A stretch of DNA of 64,000 nucleotides from Ptychodera flava (Eukaryota; Hemichordata; Enteropneusta; Ptychoderidae), in contig NC_091948.1 in assembly GCF_041260155.1 (NCBI RefSeq), forward strand, positions 4,096,501-4,160,500. The letters are read 5' to 3'. The position numbers and the translations under genes are program-made. The notes beneath the pieces were generated by a model. The model did not search any database. It saw nothing but the letters and a program-made list of their open reading frames with translations, and was not told the origin of the DNA. Shown here in pieces: positions 52,868-64,000 of the stretch (positions are counted from its first letter, which is position 1; every line of letters starts with the position of its first letter).

Positions 52868-54075
52868 GTTCCAGAGACCAGCTCTGGAACTGTTAGTTTT
52901 TGCTCACTTTCCTTCTTTCTTTCTTTCTTTCTTTCTCTTCTTCTCTATTTCCGGTTTTACTACCATAGAACATGCTATACACAAATTTTACCTTAATTAC
53001 CCAGAATGCATTGCGACACGCTTATGACGTCATCGCTCAGCTCGGACGGGTTTTACGGGCATTTCTTGTTTGTTTATTTATTTATTTTTTATTTAGGCAT
53101 TGCTCAACTATCATATTGCGTTCAGTTATTAATAATTCTAGCTTTATTTCGCTTTGTTTTTTGTTGCTTTTGATTTTATTTTTCTCTAAATACTCGCCGT
53201 ACGTGGCGCTATACTGTTTCGCCCGAATGCTCATGAAACAACATGGCGGCTGTATCGATCGCCTCGCTCGCACAGAGACAGAAAAGTAGCCTTTCCCTAA
53301 GTTTACAAGCGCGGCTGGGCACATCGTGTACCTAGGCGAGGTGGGTGTGCTCGAAAACGATGATCAATGCAAAATTTGGACTCAAAATCGGCTGTTTTGG
53401 CGGAGAAACTGCCCGCCGTATTTCTGAGGAGCCACCAGCGGTTTTTCCTATATCAGTCTGCGGGGCTGTGGTGGGAGGCCGTTTAACGCCGGTAACACAC
53501 AGCCCTGCCATGCAGAGCTAGGCATTCATAGTGAACGTACTGTCTGTCATGCACCGGCATGCGTTGGCTGCACGTAAAAGCAACTCAACTTTCCAAGATC
53601 AAATGGTCAGTATCTTGTGAAAACAGCGACATAGCAATGAAAATTGTTTTAGTCTGTGCTTTTAATCAAATGAAAATGCATGTGGCTCAATTTCAACGGC
53701 CTAGGTCCGATGTTTCCTCTCGTCTGATCATCGTCGTAAATGACACGCCTCTTTACGGCAACAACTCAGCGCTACCCGTCAAGCGATTGATTTTGCGTAG
53801 GTCAGCGGAGCGAAAATTATTGCTCTGGCTCGCGAGAATGTCGTCTGATAAACATTTCCGTGCGTCGTCGCCCCGTATGTATCTGTTGCGTCTTTTACCG
53901 TACATGTAGGCATTTGTAATCTGTGTACTGTAATTCCCGGACTGCCTTGCTTTTAGTTGTATTATGGTGTTTACTGCTATCAGCCCTGAATATTAAAATC
54001 CAAAGCACTCTTTCATTCTGCACCTATCTTTGTCACACATTCTCTTGTTCTTCCGCTGCTCTGGTCTCTGGAACT
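52868..54075. mobile_element. Nested 1.2-kb insertion with GTTCCAGAGACCAG ends
   Basis: AGTTCCAGAGACCAG begins at 52869 and its reverse complement lies at 54059-54073. The sequence interrupts the satellite element, whose two parts match copy 1 on either side. It starts with a (CTTT)n run (about 52911-52935). It also carries a CRE-like TGACGTCA (53025) and an ATGGCGGCTG start at 53243 that opens a 30-codon frame without known similarity. Borders are approximate, and a target duplication is not seen. Confidence 0.55.
53728..53840 (+). repeat. Dispersed GC-rich repeat, copy 2
   Basis: Homologous to 16561-16675 (same ends, roughly three quarters identical by eye). It lies within the nested insertion. 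Confidence 0.65.
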
Positions 54076-54209
54076 TCGCTTTTGCTTGCAAATGCTTTCT
54101 AGTGTGTAAATTGAACCTTTGCCACATGTTTTTGCAACTTCATTGAAAGTATTATGATCAACATTATGAACAATAGTCATCACCGATTAATTCTAAAAGG
54201 TCATGAAGT

Positions 54210-55360
54210 ACACAAATATGTAATTAGCTGAAATGAAAATATTAAAGTTCTTTGACTGCTGTCATTGTATCACCACTTTATACAGCAAGTGTAATTACCT
54301 TTGGCCAAGTCCTTCAAGCCATATATGCCGAACTGTGAAAGCTCATTAGATATGCAAATTATAAATTAGCTGACATGAAAATGTGAAATGACTTTCGATA
54401 TTGTTTTAACCTGGTATGATCATCAATGTACATAGCATGTTTTGCCAACTTTGATCAAGTGAATCTCAGAGGAAAGATCATCGAAAATGCAAATTAGGAA
54501 TTTTCTTAATGACTTTCAATATTTTTAATGTGTATAGCAAGTTTCATCAACTTTGGTCCAGTAAATTCAGATATATATCTCTAATTAGCAAAGTTCATTA
54601 AATATGTAAATTAGGAATTGGCTGAAGTAAAAATGCTTAACGATTTTTAACATTGTTGTATCATAGTGTCTTCAATATATGTAGCAAGTTTTGTCAACTT
54701 TGGTCAAGTCAATTCAGATATATATCCCTAATTAGGAAAGTTCATTAAATATGCAAATTAGGAATTGGCTGAAGAGAAAATGCTTAATGACTTTCAATAA
54801 TATTGTATTATAGTGTCTTTAATGTACATAGCAAGTTTCATCAATTTTGATCTAGTCAATTCAGATATATATCCCTAATTATGAAAATTCCTTTAATATG
54901 CAAATTAGGAATTGGCTGAAGTAAAAATGTCTTTTGACTTTCAATAATGTTATATCACAGTATCTTTGATGTATATAGCAAATTTCAATAACTGAAATCA
55001 AGTTAATTCAGATATATATCCCTAATTAAGAAAGTTCATTAAATATGCAAATTAGGAATTTGCTGAAGTAAAAATGCTTAATGATTTTCAACATTGTTGT
55101 ATCATAGTGTCTTCAATACATGTAGCAAGTTTCATCAACAATGGTCCCGTCAATTCAAATATATATCCCTAATTAGCAAAGTTCATTAAATATGCAAATT
55201 GGGATTGGGTGAAGTTAAAATGCTTAACGACGTTTAATAATGTTAAATCATAGTATCTTCAATATACATACCAAGTTTGGTCAATTTTGATCCAGTCAAA
55301 TCAGATATATATCCCTGATTAGGAAAGTTCATTAAATATGCAAATTAGCAACTATCTTTC
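54210..55360. repeat. ~147-bp tandem satellite inside the mobile element
   Basis: Successive copies of GCAAATTAGGAATTGGCTGAAG-type phrases recur near 54352, 54485, 54606, 54753, 54900, 55047, 55194 and 55341. Spacing settles at 147 bp in the right half and is shorter in the left. Each monomer also has AGTTTCATCAACTTTG and CAGATATATATCCCTAATTA. Copy 1 of the element holds fewer, more diverged monomers. Confidence 0.85.
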
Positions 55361-55712
55361 ATGTCACCCCTTAATGCTTCGCACTGCTGATATATCTTGG
55401 CGTGATCAACATTTGTAGCAAATCTCATCAAATTGTGTGGAGTCATTTTTAATGTATATCCGTTTTTTCTAAAATCATTAATTATGCAAATGAGCAAAAA
55501 GTATGCAAGCCACACCCACCAAAAACTATCAGTTCTTGCCATTTGCAAACCCAATCTATGTACCAGATTTGATTCTGATCTGATCAGCCATTTTTGAGAT
55601 ATCGGACTAACAAACAGACAGACACACACACACACAGACACACAGACAGACAGACAGACAGACAGACATCGCTGCGACATATGCTCACGTGTTTGAACAC
55701 GTGAGCAAAAAA

Positions 55713-58700
55713 TGGCAGAAATACAATCGCCCGATTTAACCCTTTCACCACCGTGGTTTAAACTAATCCCATTCTTTTCTATTGTTAAGTTGGACCTGTG
55801 GATGCAGGGAAATAGGGGAAAAGGTCAAAACAGTACAGGGCACCATTTCACAGATGTTTCGGCAAGTTTCAACACCAACGGGGTGCTTGAGATGGGTGTG
55901 CGACTCTTGTCGGATACAGCACTTATTTACAGAATACATAATTGATTACCAGTACTGTGAGGAGTAAGTAACATCACTGCTCTGAGTTCCGATAAACTTT
56001 CAATGTTTTGTTGGCTTTTGATGCATACAGTAGACTTTGAAGGAGATTCACAGGTTCCAACCCCAGTGACCTAAAAATAGTAACAAAATAGTTGTCATAT
56101 GATTGCAAAGCCATAGTCACCAATTAATGTCAAATTTACTTGCATTTCAAGTATGCACAGTGGCTTAGCAAACATGACAAACTTCATTCCTTATCTCAAT
56201 TCAAGATAAACTCAGCTTTGGTCAAGATATCAGTTAATTCTTGTTCAAGTTTGTGGATTTCCAAGTTAAATTGGAAATTACCTATCTTCTCTGTTTATTC
56301 TGTGATTTGCATTGCGGTTAAATTCAGATAGATTCTGATATCCCTGTGTATTGGCATTGCCACAAGCTACGCTTCTTGGAATGAGTTTAATATCCTCCAG
56401 AGAAACCAGAAAAAGATTAAACTTTTCCAGTAATTATTCTTGACTTGATAGATATTTCTGCAATGTTAACTGTCTAAATGGATTCCTGTTGAGAATAAGT
56501 TTTGTGTAACAAGTCCCTGTCTGTCATGAATATTTGTGTGGTATGTAGCCTTGAAGATCACATGTGATCATTGATGTGATGTGAATTGTGATGACCATGA
56601 GATTTAGGTTAATATTTTTGTTGGCTGTGGAGTGACTGTGGCAATATGTCATCTGTGTGCCAGCGTATATTTGTTTGATATATCTGTCAAGAATTCATTT
56701 TTCCCCATTTATTGTTTATACTTCAAATAACAATATTTTGGAATTATGGAAACGTTCTGTTTGTGTATTATCACTGACTTAATGAGAATTTTAGAGACAT
56801 GTTATTTAATGAATATGTTTCACTTTTGCATCGTCAAACTTAAAATTTGAAATTTTGTTTCTTCTTATTTGCATGGGCGTCTGCTTGTAAAGTTCAGAAA
56901 CTTTTCCACAGGCAATAGGGACCTTTGTGCAGTGCAATATATCCTACCCCTACCACCACAGTTGAGCATATGGATAATGCTTTTAATATCACCAGCAATG
57001 GAACTTTGTACTTGAAATGAACATGTTATCACGATGCAATCTTTACCCAACGCTCTAATCAAACTAATTATCGATGGCGTTAATTGGATCAGTGGATAAT
57101 ACAGGATTTTATATTTGCTTTGTGCAGGCATGATGGCAAGTACGCCAATAACAATTACCTCCAGAATTGCCCAGTAAAGTCATCAGAATTTTGATTAATT
57201 TTTCTACGCAAAGGCAGATTTATGATTGGAAAGCTGGCTTAACACATTCATAGCTAATTTGTGATATTAGTATTTGCATAGAAATATTATCATTGCTGTA
57301 CTGTCTCCCCTTGTTGTCAGTTAAGCCATTCCCTGCCAGACAGTATCACTTCCCCATCAGCCAACGTAGTAAAAAGTGGTATTGTGCCAAAATAATCATA
57401 CTTTCCACCTATTTTGCTTGGTCTTTTCCAACACACCAACAGCTTCATCAATAAATATCATGCTTACAGTATCTGTGATTTAAGAGGTCTTCAAATGTTC
57501 AGCTTTTTGTTAAAATGCACCATATTGTGCTTCACTAGATGTAGCGAACTTGACCGGATAGTGAAATATGAACTTGGCAGGAAAAGGGTTAATATCGTTG
57601 AAGTCATTGACGCATTGCAACCGTCAGTCCTATATAAATGTAGGCATGAGCCTATTTGTCAATTGCAGTGGAAACATCTCGTAGATCGTGAAATGCAATT
57701 TCCTTTACTAGTCACAGAATTATGAAGTGGTTGATGTCTAAATAGTTCTTTAAATTGTAGTTTTTCTTGTTTGTCATTTGAAAACCTCTGTTTTCATCAT
57801 TGCATGAAATTTTGTTTTAATTGAGTATATGTGCATCATTCGTTAAAACAAGAATTTGAAAACAATGTTGTCAATATTTATGTATCAGGTGTGCAACGTG
57901 CAAGCTTCATCAACGCTATTGCTGTTAGTAATTTAGCAATGTATTTTCCACAGTGGGCAGCAAAAGCAAATACTGTCAGTGGACAACTCTGCAGTTTGGT
58001 AATTCAGGAATTTGTACAAAATATCCTGGAATTTTCACAAGTGTTTTTGTTTTCCATTACCTGCACACTGTGGGTCATTTTGCATTAAAAAATGTGGTAC
58101 GTACAAGTTTTGTATCAGCAAACTACATGTATGAAGATGATGTACTTTATGTAGTATCTACACAGCATTGCAGGTCAGTCCGTTTCAGTTGATCAAAGCA
58201 AAAATATATGTACTACGTACTGTATCCATCTTGTCATAGTAATTGCACAGTTATTCAACATCTTTATCTTAATAGGCGTGTATTTCACATTATTGTACAC
58301 CTGCATCTGTAACCTATGGGGTTTCGTCGTACAGTGAGTTTCGGAGTCAGAGCTAGGACACGGAGTCCAATAACTTTGACGGGGAGTTCAGTAACTCTAG
58401 GTGTTATTGGACACTATTTGACGTTTGACCTCATTATCCTTTATGCCAACACGGGAAAAACAAGAGAAGATTTTATGTTTTTTACAAAAACAATATACCG
58501 TAACAACCGATCAATTCGACCAGAAAAAAATAATTACGATTTCAAAATCGTCGATTTATTAGGAAATTAAAACTGCCGAAATAATTTAGTGGTCGAATTA
58601 ATTGGAACGACGAGGATGAAATTTACGCGAGACATGTTTGCCATGTTGAGACTGCTTCAAAGCATGGACTGTGGAATTTTTTGAGGTCGACAAATTAGGT

Positions 58701-61700
58701 AACAAAAAACCTCAAACACACCTGGGTGTCACATCAAAATCAAAGTGGCCGCGATTACAGACGGAGCGATCTGTGACACTGCCACCGGCCGCTCGACGGA
58801 CGACGCTAAGTTGACATCGTGTGCCAGCCCTTGGAAATATATAGTAACTCCCTGACAGGCAGATGAGATAGTCTAATGGCGTTTGATGCATTGAAAGTTT
58901 GTAAAAATAATAAAAAATGACATCACCGATCATAAGAAACGTGGTGTTGAAGATATTAGTTTTTAAGAGAAGACTATGATGACCATATTTCTGTAAGTAT
59001 TGTCTAACTTTGGAAAACCAACATCTGAAGATTTACTTCAACCAACACTTTTATATTTATTCTACTCTTATTATAAGATTAGTCGAATTTCTGGAAAGTA
59101 GGTGTACATTTTTCGATGTCTGTGTATCGTCTATACCGAAGTCATATCCGAAACAGTATAATCAAATCGCGACAGCGTAAACCTCTCTCTCTCCCTCTCC
59201 GGTATTTCGATATTTTATATTGTCGACATTTATATATAAGTCTGAAGTTTCAGGTCACTGCTCAATGCAAGTAGTTGATGTCAATTTTCCGTATCGGGCA
59301 TGGTCTCTATCGTCTCTCAAATCGTTAGTTTTTCCTGTTATATTCGATATCAGACTCAAAACACAACGTGAACAATGCTGATAATATATTGCATATTTCG
59401 TATCGAAAACCGGTAAAGTTCGTAACTGGTGACATGTCACGGCCTGGAGAAAGTGTATCACCATCGATCGAATGTCCGTGACGCTTTTGCTGCCAAATTG
59501 ACATAAGACATATTGCACAGGGAACTTCGCGGTATGGCAATTATATGAATTTTGCCGTGAAGAAAAATCTGTGACTTTAAACTGGCCGTACAACTAACAG
59601 TAAACATGGCGGAGCAATGATACCGACTTCAGAGACTTCGATTTTTTTTTCATTGCGACCGCTGGTGAGAGCGAGTCGTCCGGTGGAATTTTTTCCCACT
59701 GGCTATTTGGCTTTGAATTTTCAATTGCCCTCATGTGCTAAAACAAGACGGGCGTTCGCTGTGAATCAATAAGCCTTTTGAATATGAAAAAATCGGACAT
59801 CTGAACCTCAACTCGCAGCTTGAAAGTTGTTCTCCGAATCAGGACAGGGACATCGGTGAGGCCGGATTTCACGTAGCTATGGAAACCGACGGCTCGTTCG
59901 TTGTAAGAAAGCATGCGATGTACGTCACATGCTCTCTTGGGCCTTGGAATTTCGCCGTATCGCCTCTACAGACTACACCGTCTATTACCTAACCATGCTA
60001 ACAAACACACGATAGTTCAGTAACATATTAATCTACCGATCATCGACCGTCGAACACTTCAAAAACAATGGTCGTGGTCACGGATTCAAGGACGTTCACA
60101 TGAAGACACGATCAATAAGTCGCGCGCAGAAATATTTTTACTGGTTTTGAGAACTTCTAAAATAACTTGTAATCTGTATATCTTCGCACATCGAACCGAT
60201 ATTGTATACCTATCACCGTCGAAGTTTATGTCTTTCACTGTCGAGTTCTTTTTATCCAAAACACATATCCAGAAGAGTCCCACAGAGCAGTCAAATGAAA
60301 GGATAATTGCTTCAAACAAATGAAATTGCACGAAAGAATGAAAATCAACAGCACATCCTGGACGTGATTTAAAACAATAGCGCTTGTGAATAGGACTATT
60401 CTATTTGAGTAACGGGGATGGAAAGCACAGAACTGTAAAAGTACTGGAAAAACGTGCCATTTTCTCGCAATTTTAGCAACTGTAACGACCCTTTATTCTT
60501 TACTAATACCTTTCCATAATTGAATTAAACTAGGTTTAGGGCTTATACACAAAGTGTTCACTGATGTACAGAACTTTAAAAAAGTACTCTGCTGGGAACG
60601 AGCAGGGGTTTACACGCTAATGGGCGCAATAAAACAATGGGCACGTCCATAGGTTCAAGGACGTTCACGGCGTAAAATTGCTTAGACTTGTTTTAATACA
60701 GTCCTCCACAAATCTGTGTTTAATATCTGGTCATCGGTGGACTGCTACCTGTGAATCGAAACGACAAGTGTAGGCCTAAAGCTTTGAAATTTTATGGGAG
60801 AGAGACACCACGACTGAGACCGGCAGTAGCACAACAAACTATTCCGAATTGTGCGTCCGTGTTTAAGGTAGAATGCACCTCGAAAAAAAAGTTTCTCTAA
60901 TCACTTTGAAAATAATTCTATTGACTCTTTGTATCATAAGCTTCTAATTTTTTGGAAAAAAAAATTGGGTCATCCAGCTAAGTTTTGAGGAAAAGCGCCC
61001 TCTATTGACGACTGGTCTGCGTTTTTGCTATTTTTCATACGATTTTGGAAAACGGCTTGAAAAATAATAACTTTCTGAGGACAGTCACATTTCTTTACTA
61101 TTCTGGAATCTAGACTTGATAAATATTTCATCTATGCCAAATTTGACATTATGCTTCATTAATATGATGATTTTACAACCATTTAAATGTTCAATTGGCC
61201 AAACAAATTGCCTAAAAATTACACTTTTTTGTCATTTTTTAATACTTCCACACTTAAACTTTTTTTTAGAATTTGGAAATTTTTTAATTTTTAATGTACT
61301 TAATAAAATTATGGGGAAAAATGGGGGGTCACCATGGAAACTTTCAAGATAGAGGAGGTTAAACTTGGCATATGATGTTTTCAACAGTTCAGAGGTGGAC
61401 AGGGAAGGCAGTTGGTTGCTATGGCAACTAGAAATTATGGTGAACCATAAAGGATGGAAAATATATTAATTTACAGGCCAACTTGAATCAACATTTTTAA
61501 GAAGAGGGACAGTTTATTCTCTTTATGGTTACCATGGTAACATGGATACCCTGCACACTTGTACACAAGTATTACATTGCCATTCTCTCATAATCTTCAT
61601 ACATACAGTAATTCATCCATACATACACAAAGGAACATGCACATGCAGTAAAGTACACTAACATACTTACATCTACATTCATATACACATGTGAATATAT

Positions 61701-61872
61701 ACAAATGTAAACAATACATGTATGTATTTGCCAGTTTTATTCAGCAGGTGCTGTTGCTGTGTGTTAACTTGTATTGGCAAAAAGTATATATTTCCATTTC
61801 TAATAAAAAGCATAAAGGTGTATTTTTATGAGAAATGTTCAAAAATACAACAAGAAGATATTTTGACACTTA
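55713..61872. other. Region between satellite element and exonuclease gene
   Basis: No supported gene. From 58300 to 60800 it is less AT-rich and has many CpG-containing words, as at an invertebrate promoter, but no exon with a recognisable product. TTCAAGGACGTTCAC occurs twice in direct orientation (60086-60100 and 60656-60670) after a shared AACAATGG. The part from 60900 to 61700 is AT-rich. Confidence 0.45.
61736..61741 (-). promoter_or_regulatory. Candidate poly(A) signal of the exonuclease gene
   Basis: AATAAA on the minus strand, about 130 bp past the stop codon at 61873. Confidence 0.5.
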
Positions 61873-63791
61873 TCATTTTGAAAAGTGTACACATATGGCA
61901 TGTATTATTTTTTTGTTTTTAGTTACTCGTGGTTTACCGAGAAACTCTTCACTCAAGAGAGATGTTATACCTTCATTTCCATTCCTTTCAAATGCCAATT
62001 GCAAGTGGGAGTAATTCAGACCTGAACAGGCTATTTTGTCAGCCATACTAGAAGATATCACCTTATCCCTAGATTTACATAAAGCAATTTTCAAAGAATT
62101 GAGCCTTATTTTCTTTCTCTGAAGGAAGTGCTGGTAATTCATCATAGATTTCAAAGAAACACTGTGATTCAATATATCACTAACACTGACACCTGCTGCA
62201 TCAAGTAGAGTTTGTAAAGCAATAACATCCTCTAGTGCATTGTGGGCTGCATATTCACTGTTCACAAAATGTTTGTAAAGGTTGGGTTGTGAATGGGATT
62301 GGAGATTAGGATACTTGGAGCGGAAAAGTGGAAGAGTATCCCCAAAGCCAGCAATGACACCAGAAAATTTAGCCTCAAGGCCTAACTTTGTGATTAACTT
62401 CAGTAAATATTTAACATCAAAGGCCTTAGCATTGTGACCTACAAGTAGACATGGTCCATTCAGCTCACATAAAAAACTTAAGAAGTTACACATAGCATCT
62501 CTTTGTGATAATGTGTCCACTTGTTTACCATTATAAAGTAATATACATTCTCCATTTTTGTCAACGATAGATAGACCTGTTATCTGGGATGCCTGTCTTG
62601 AAACATATGTGTTCTCTGGCAAAACATAGCAATCAAAATGTTTGCTGTTGTTAAGTGTATTTGCAGACAACTGAAGTATTTCAGCATCATCTCCTGTAAA
62701 CAATAACAAGAAAACAATAACATGAATACATGTTGGCATGAATACATGTTGGGCAGAAACAGAGAAATAAATACTTTACAAATTTACTAACTATATTTTT
62801 TAATTTCTTAAAAAGAGTTGTTTACTTAAAGTTACCTATTTCACTTCAAACCATATTTTCAAAAACTAATATTAAATCTAGTTTCCATTGCCAGCTTTCA
62901 GTCTGTCATCTCAAATAGTCTGTATCACGCTGTTGTTTCCTGTGGAAATGTTGTGCAGCGAAATGGGGTTAAAGGGTTGAGGCAGTAAACATCCCAATAG
63001 GTGAAATAAAGAATTCATTTTGCAGCAAAACAAAACTACATACACAAACACAGAAGGAAGTAAATGTATTTTAGTGCAGATTTATACATAATATTTATTT
63101 TGTAAAGGTATCATCTGACTTCTCAGTGTAATGTGTCCATAAAACACAGCACACACATTTATTTTAGAGTAAGTCTATGTCCTTCTCTATTTTTATATAT
63201 CAATTTTTATATATCATTTTTTTTCTGTGGGGTCAAGAGATCAATAGGTAAATTTGAAGACAAGAATTAATGCTTGACCAATCAACCTGACAATGACATG
63301 AAGAAAATATTTCATTCTTACTGGGAAATGGGATTTGCCTTTCTTAATAGTGACTATGACATCGAAATAACAAACATGCGCAGTGAGTTGGTAGTAAGAC
63401 CCATTAACAGTCACCTGTTTGAGAATATATGAGCAATTGCAATTCACATTCAATATTTCTTACCTAAACCAGATGTCTCTACATCAAACAATACAACATG
63501 TTCAATATTTTCAACTGGTACTGATTCAAGTGTTGGAGTGGTGATTGGTGGTGGTATTTCAAGAGTGTCCTGCTCTTCTCTCACTGCTAAATCAACACTG
63601 GACTTGTAGGTTTCCCCCTCTCTCACTTCCTGACTGGCCATTTTGCTGTTTCTCTTTCCCTTTGATTCAAGTCTTCTCCTCTTGAACTGACGAGTACTCT
63701 GTATTTCATGTTGACGTTTTTGTTGTTCATCAAGCTTGATGGCGTATGATGCAGTGAAAGCACCAGGAGATAGGTCAGCGCTACGATGCAC
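61873..63791 (-). CDS. PML-like DEDDh 3'-5' exonuclease (C-terminal part)
   Basis: Two exons, 63464-63791 and 61873-62693, join in phase 1 to give 383 residues in this window. Counting from the first visible codon, Exo I is FDVETSG (Asp103, Glu105), Exo II is GHNAKAFD (Asp202) and Exo III is HNALED (His260, Asp265). All five DEDDh catalytic residues are present. The part after Exo II (GVIAGFGDTLPLFRSKYP) resembles the exonuclease-like C-terminal region of vertebrate PML, where the residues are lost. A basic KRRRLESKGKR segment and REGETYKSS precede the domain, as I recall for invertebrate proteins that carry a Mutator-like transposase upstream. The first codon is GTG directly after a TCTAG acceptor, so the gene very likely continues beyond the right edge. 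It could be a transposon gene or a domesticated nuclease. Confidence 0.8.
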
Positions 63792-64000
63792 CTAGATTTT
63801 TCAATTCAAGAATGTGAAAGAAAAAATGTTCTTTGATTTTGATTCTTGTTAATTGTGTAAGTTAATATAATGAAAGTAAATACAGTCAGATAAAATGAAA
63901 AACAGTAAACCCCTTGTTGATCTGTCACTGTTATGTATATTATTGTTGCATTTAACCTCTAATTGAAGTCAGTTACACTGCATTTTAGGCTTGGATTATC
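63792..64000. other. Probable intron at the right edge
   Basis: AT-rich sequence directly upstream of the first visible exonuclease exon, ending in AATCTAG on the minus strand. It contains no coding frame continuous with the exon. Confidence 0.5.

Larger units (their letters stand above)
52822..55712 (-). mobile_element. Satellite-bearing repeat element, copy 2, with nested insertion
   Basis: The right end mirrors copy 1: a (CAGA)n run, CATCGCTGCGACATATG, then the hairpin GCTCACGTG..CACGTGAGC and AAAAAA. The left end ATATGAACTGAAAATGCTCACGT matches the far end of copy 1. A 1.2-kb insertion (52868-54075) splits the left end from the remainder, which resumes near 54108 with AAATTGAACC and GCCACATGTTT. 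A ~147-bp tandem array fills the right part. No coding capacity is seen, and the family is not assigned. Confidence 0.7.

Noticed and set aside
54210-55360. CRISPR-like array
   Set aside because: Monomers are ~147 bp head-to-tail without unique spacers, in animal DNA inside a mobile element; this is a satellite.
63450-63791. Start of the exonuclease gene at 63791
   Set aside because: The first codon there is GTG immediately after an AG acceptor, not an ATG, so the exon probably continues from an upstream exon outside the window.

Overview
This 64 kb window is AT-rich, intron-rich animal DNA. It looks like an invertebrate deuterostome (hemichordate, echinoderm or cephalochordate; the sequence alone does not settle which). 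The reasons are spliced genes with vertebrate orthologues, long (TA)n, (CA)n and (TCTG)n runs, and many short non-autonomous DNA transposons.

Region 1 (1-13304, minus strand) holds two tandem genes of the FAM151/menorin family. The right copy is complete as three exons coding 523 residues: signal peptide, menorin domain, an unrecognised beta-rich C-terminal region and a GPI-like tail. The left copy runs off the window and its first coding exon was not found.

Region 2 (13305-19191) is intergenic. It contains a 606-bp palindrome, a degenerate tRNA-like piece and a dispersed GC-rich repeat.

Region 3 (19192-30525) is the best-supported part. SKA1 (five exons, minus) and CFAP53 (seven exons, plus) were reconstructed here with all reading phases consistent. 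They are divergent, with start codons 627 bp apart. The shared upstream region carries a cdc2-like CDE/CHR pair close to SKA1 and an RFX X-box-like site towards CFAP53. This fits a mitotic gene and a cilium/centriolar gene leaving one promoter region. The human orthologues also lie close together, at 18q21.1.

Region 4 (30526-61872) is about 31 kb with no gene I can support. It holds a tRNA-like cloverleaf, hairpins, microsatellites and several transposons with target-site duplications: Harbinger-like with TAA, hAT-like with CTACCATG, and a third with TACTATT that carries a short zinc-finger-like ORF. It also holds a 2.9-kb element with a ~147-bp internal satellite and a nested 1.2-kb insertion. 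A second copy of that satellite element sits in opposite orientation inside the left FAM151 intron.

Region 5 (61873-63791, minus) is the 3' part of a gene encoding a DEDDh exonuclease related to the C-terminal exonuclease-like fold of PML, with all catalytic residues present. Its N-terminal part lies beyond the right edge.
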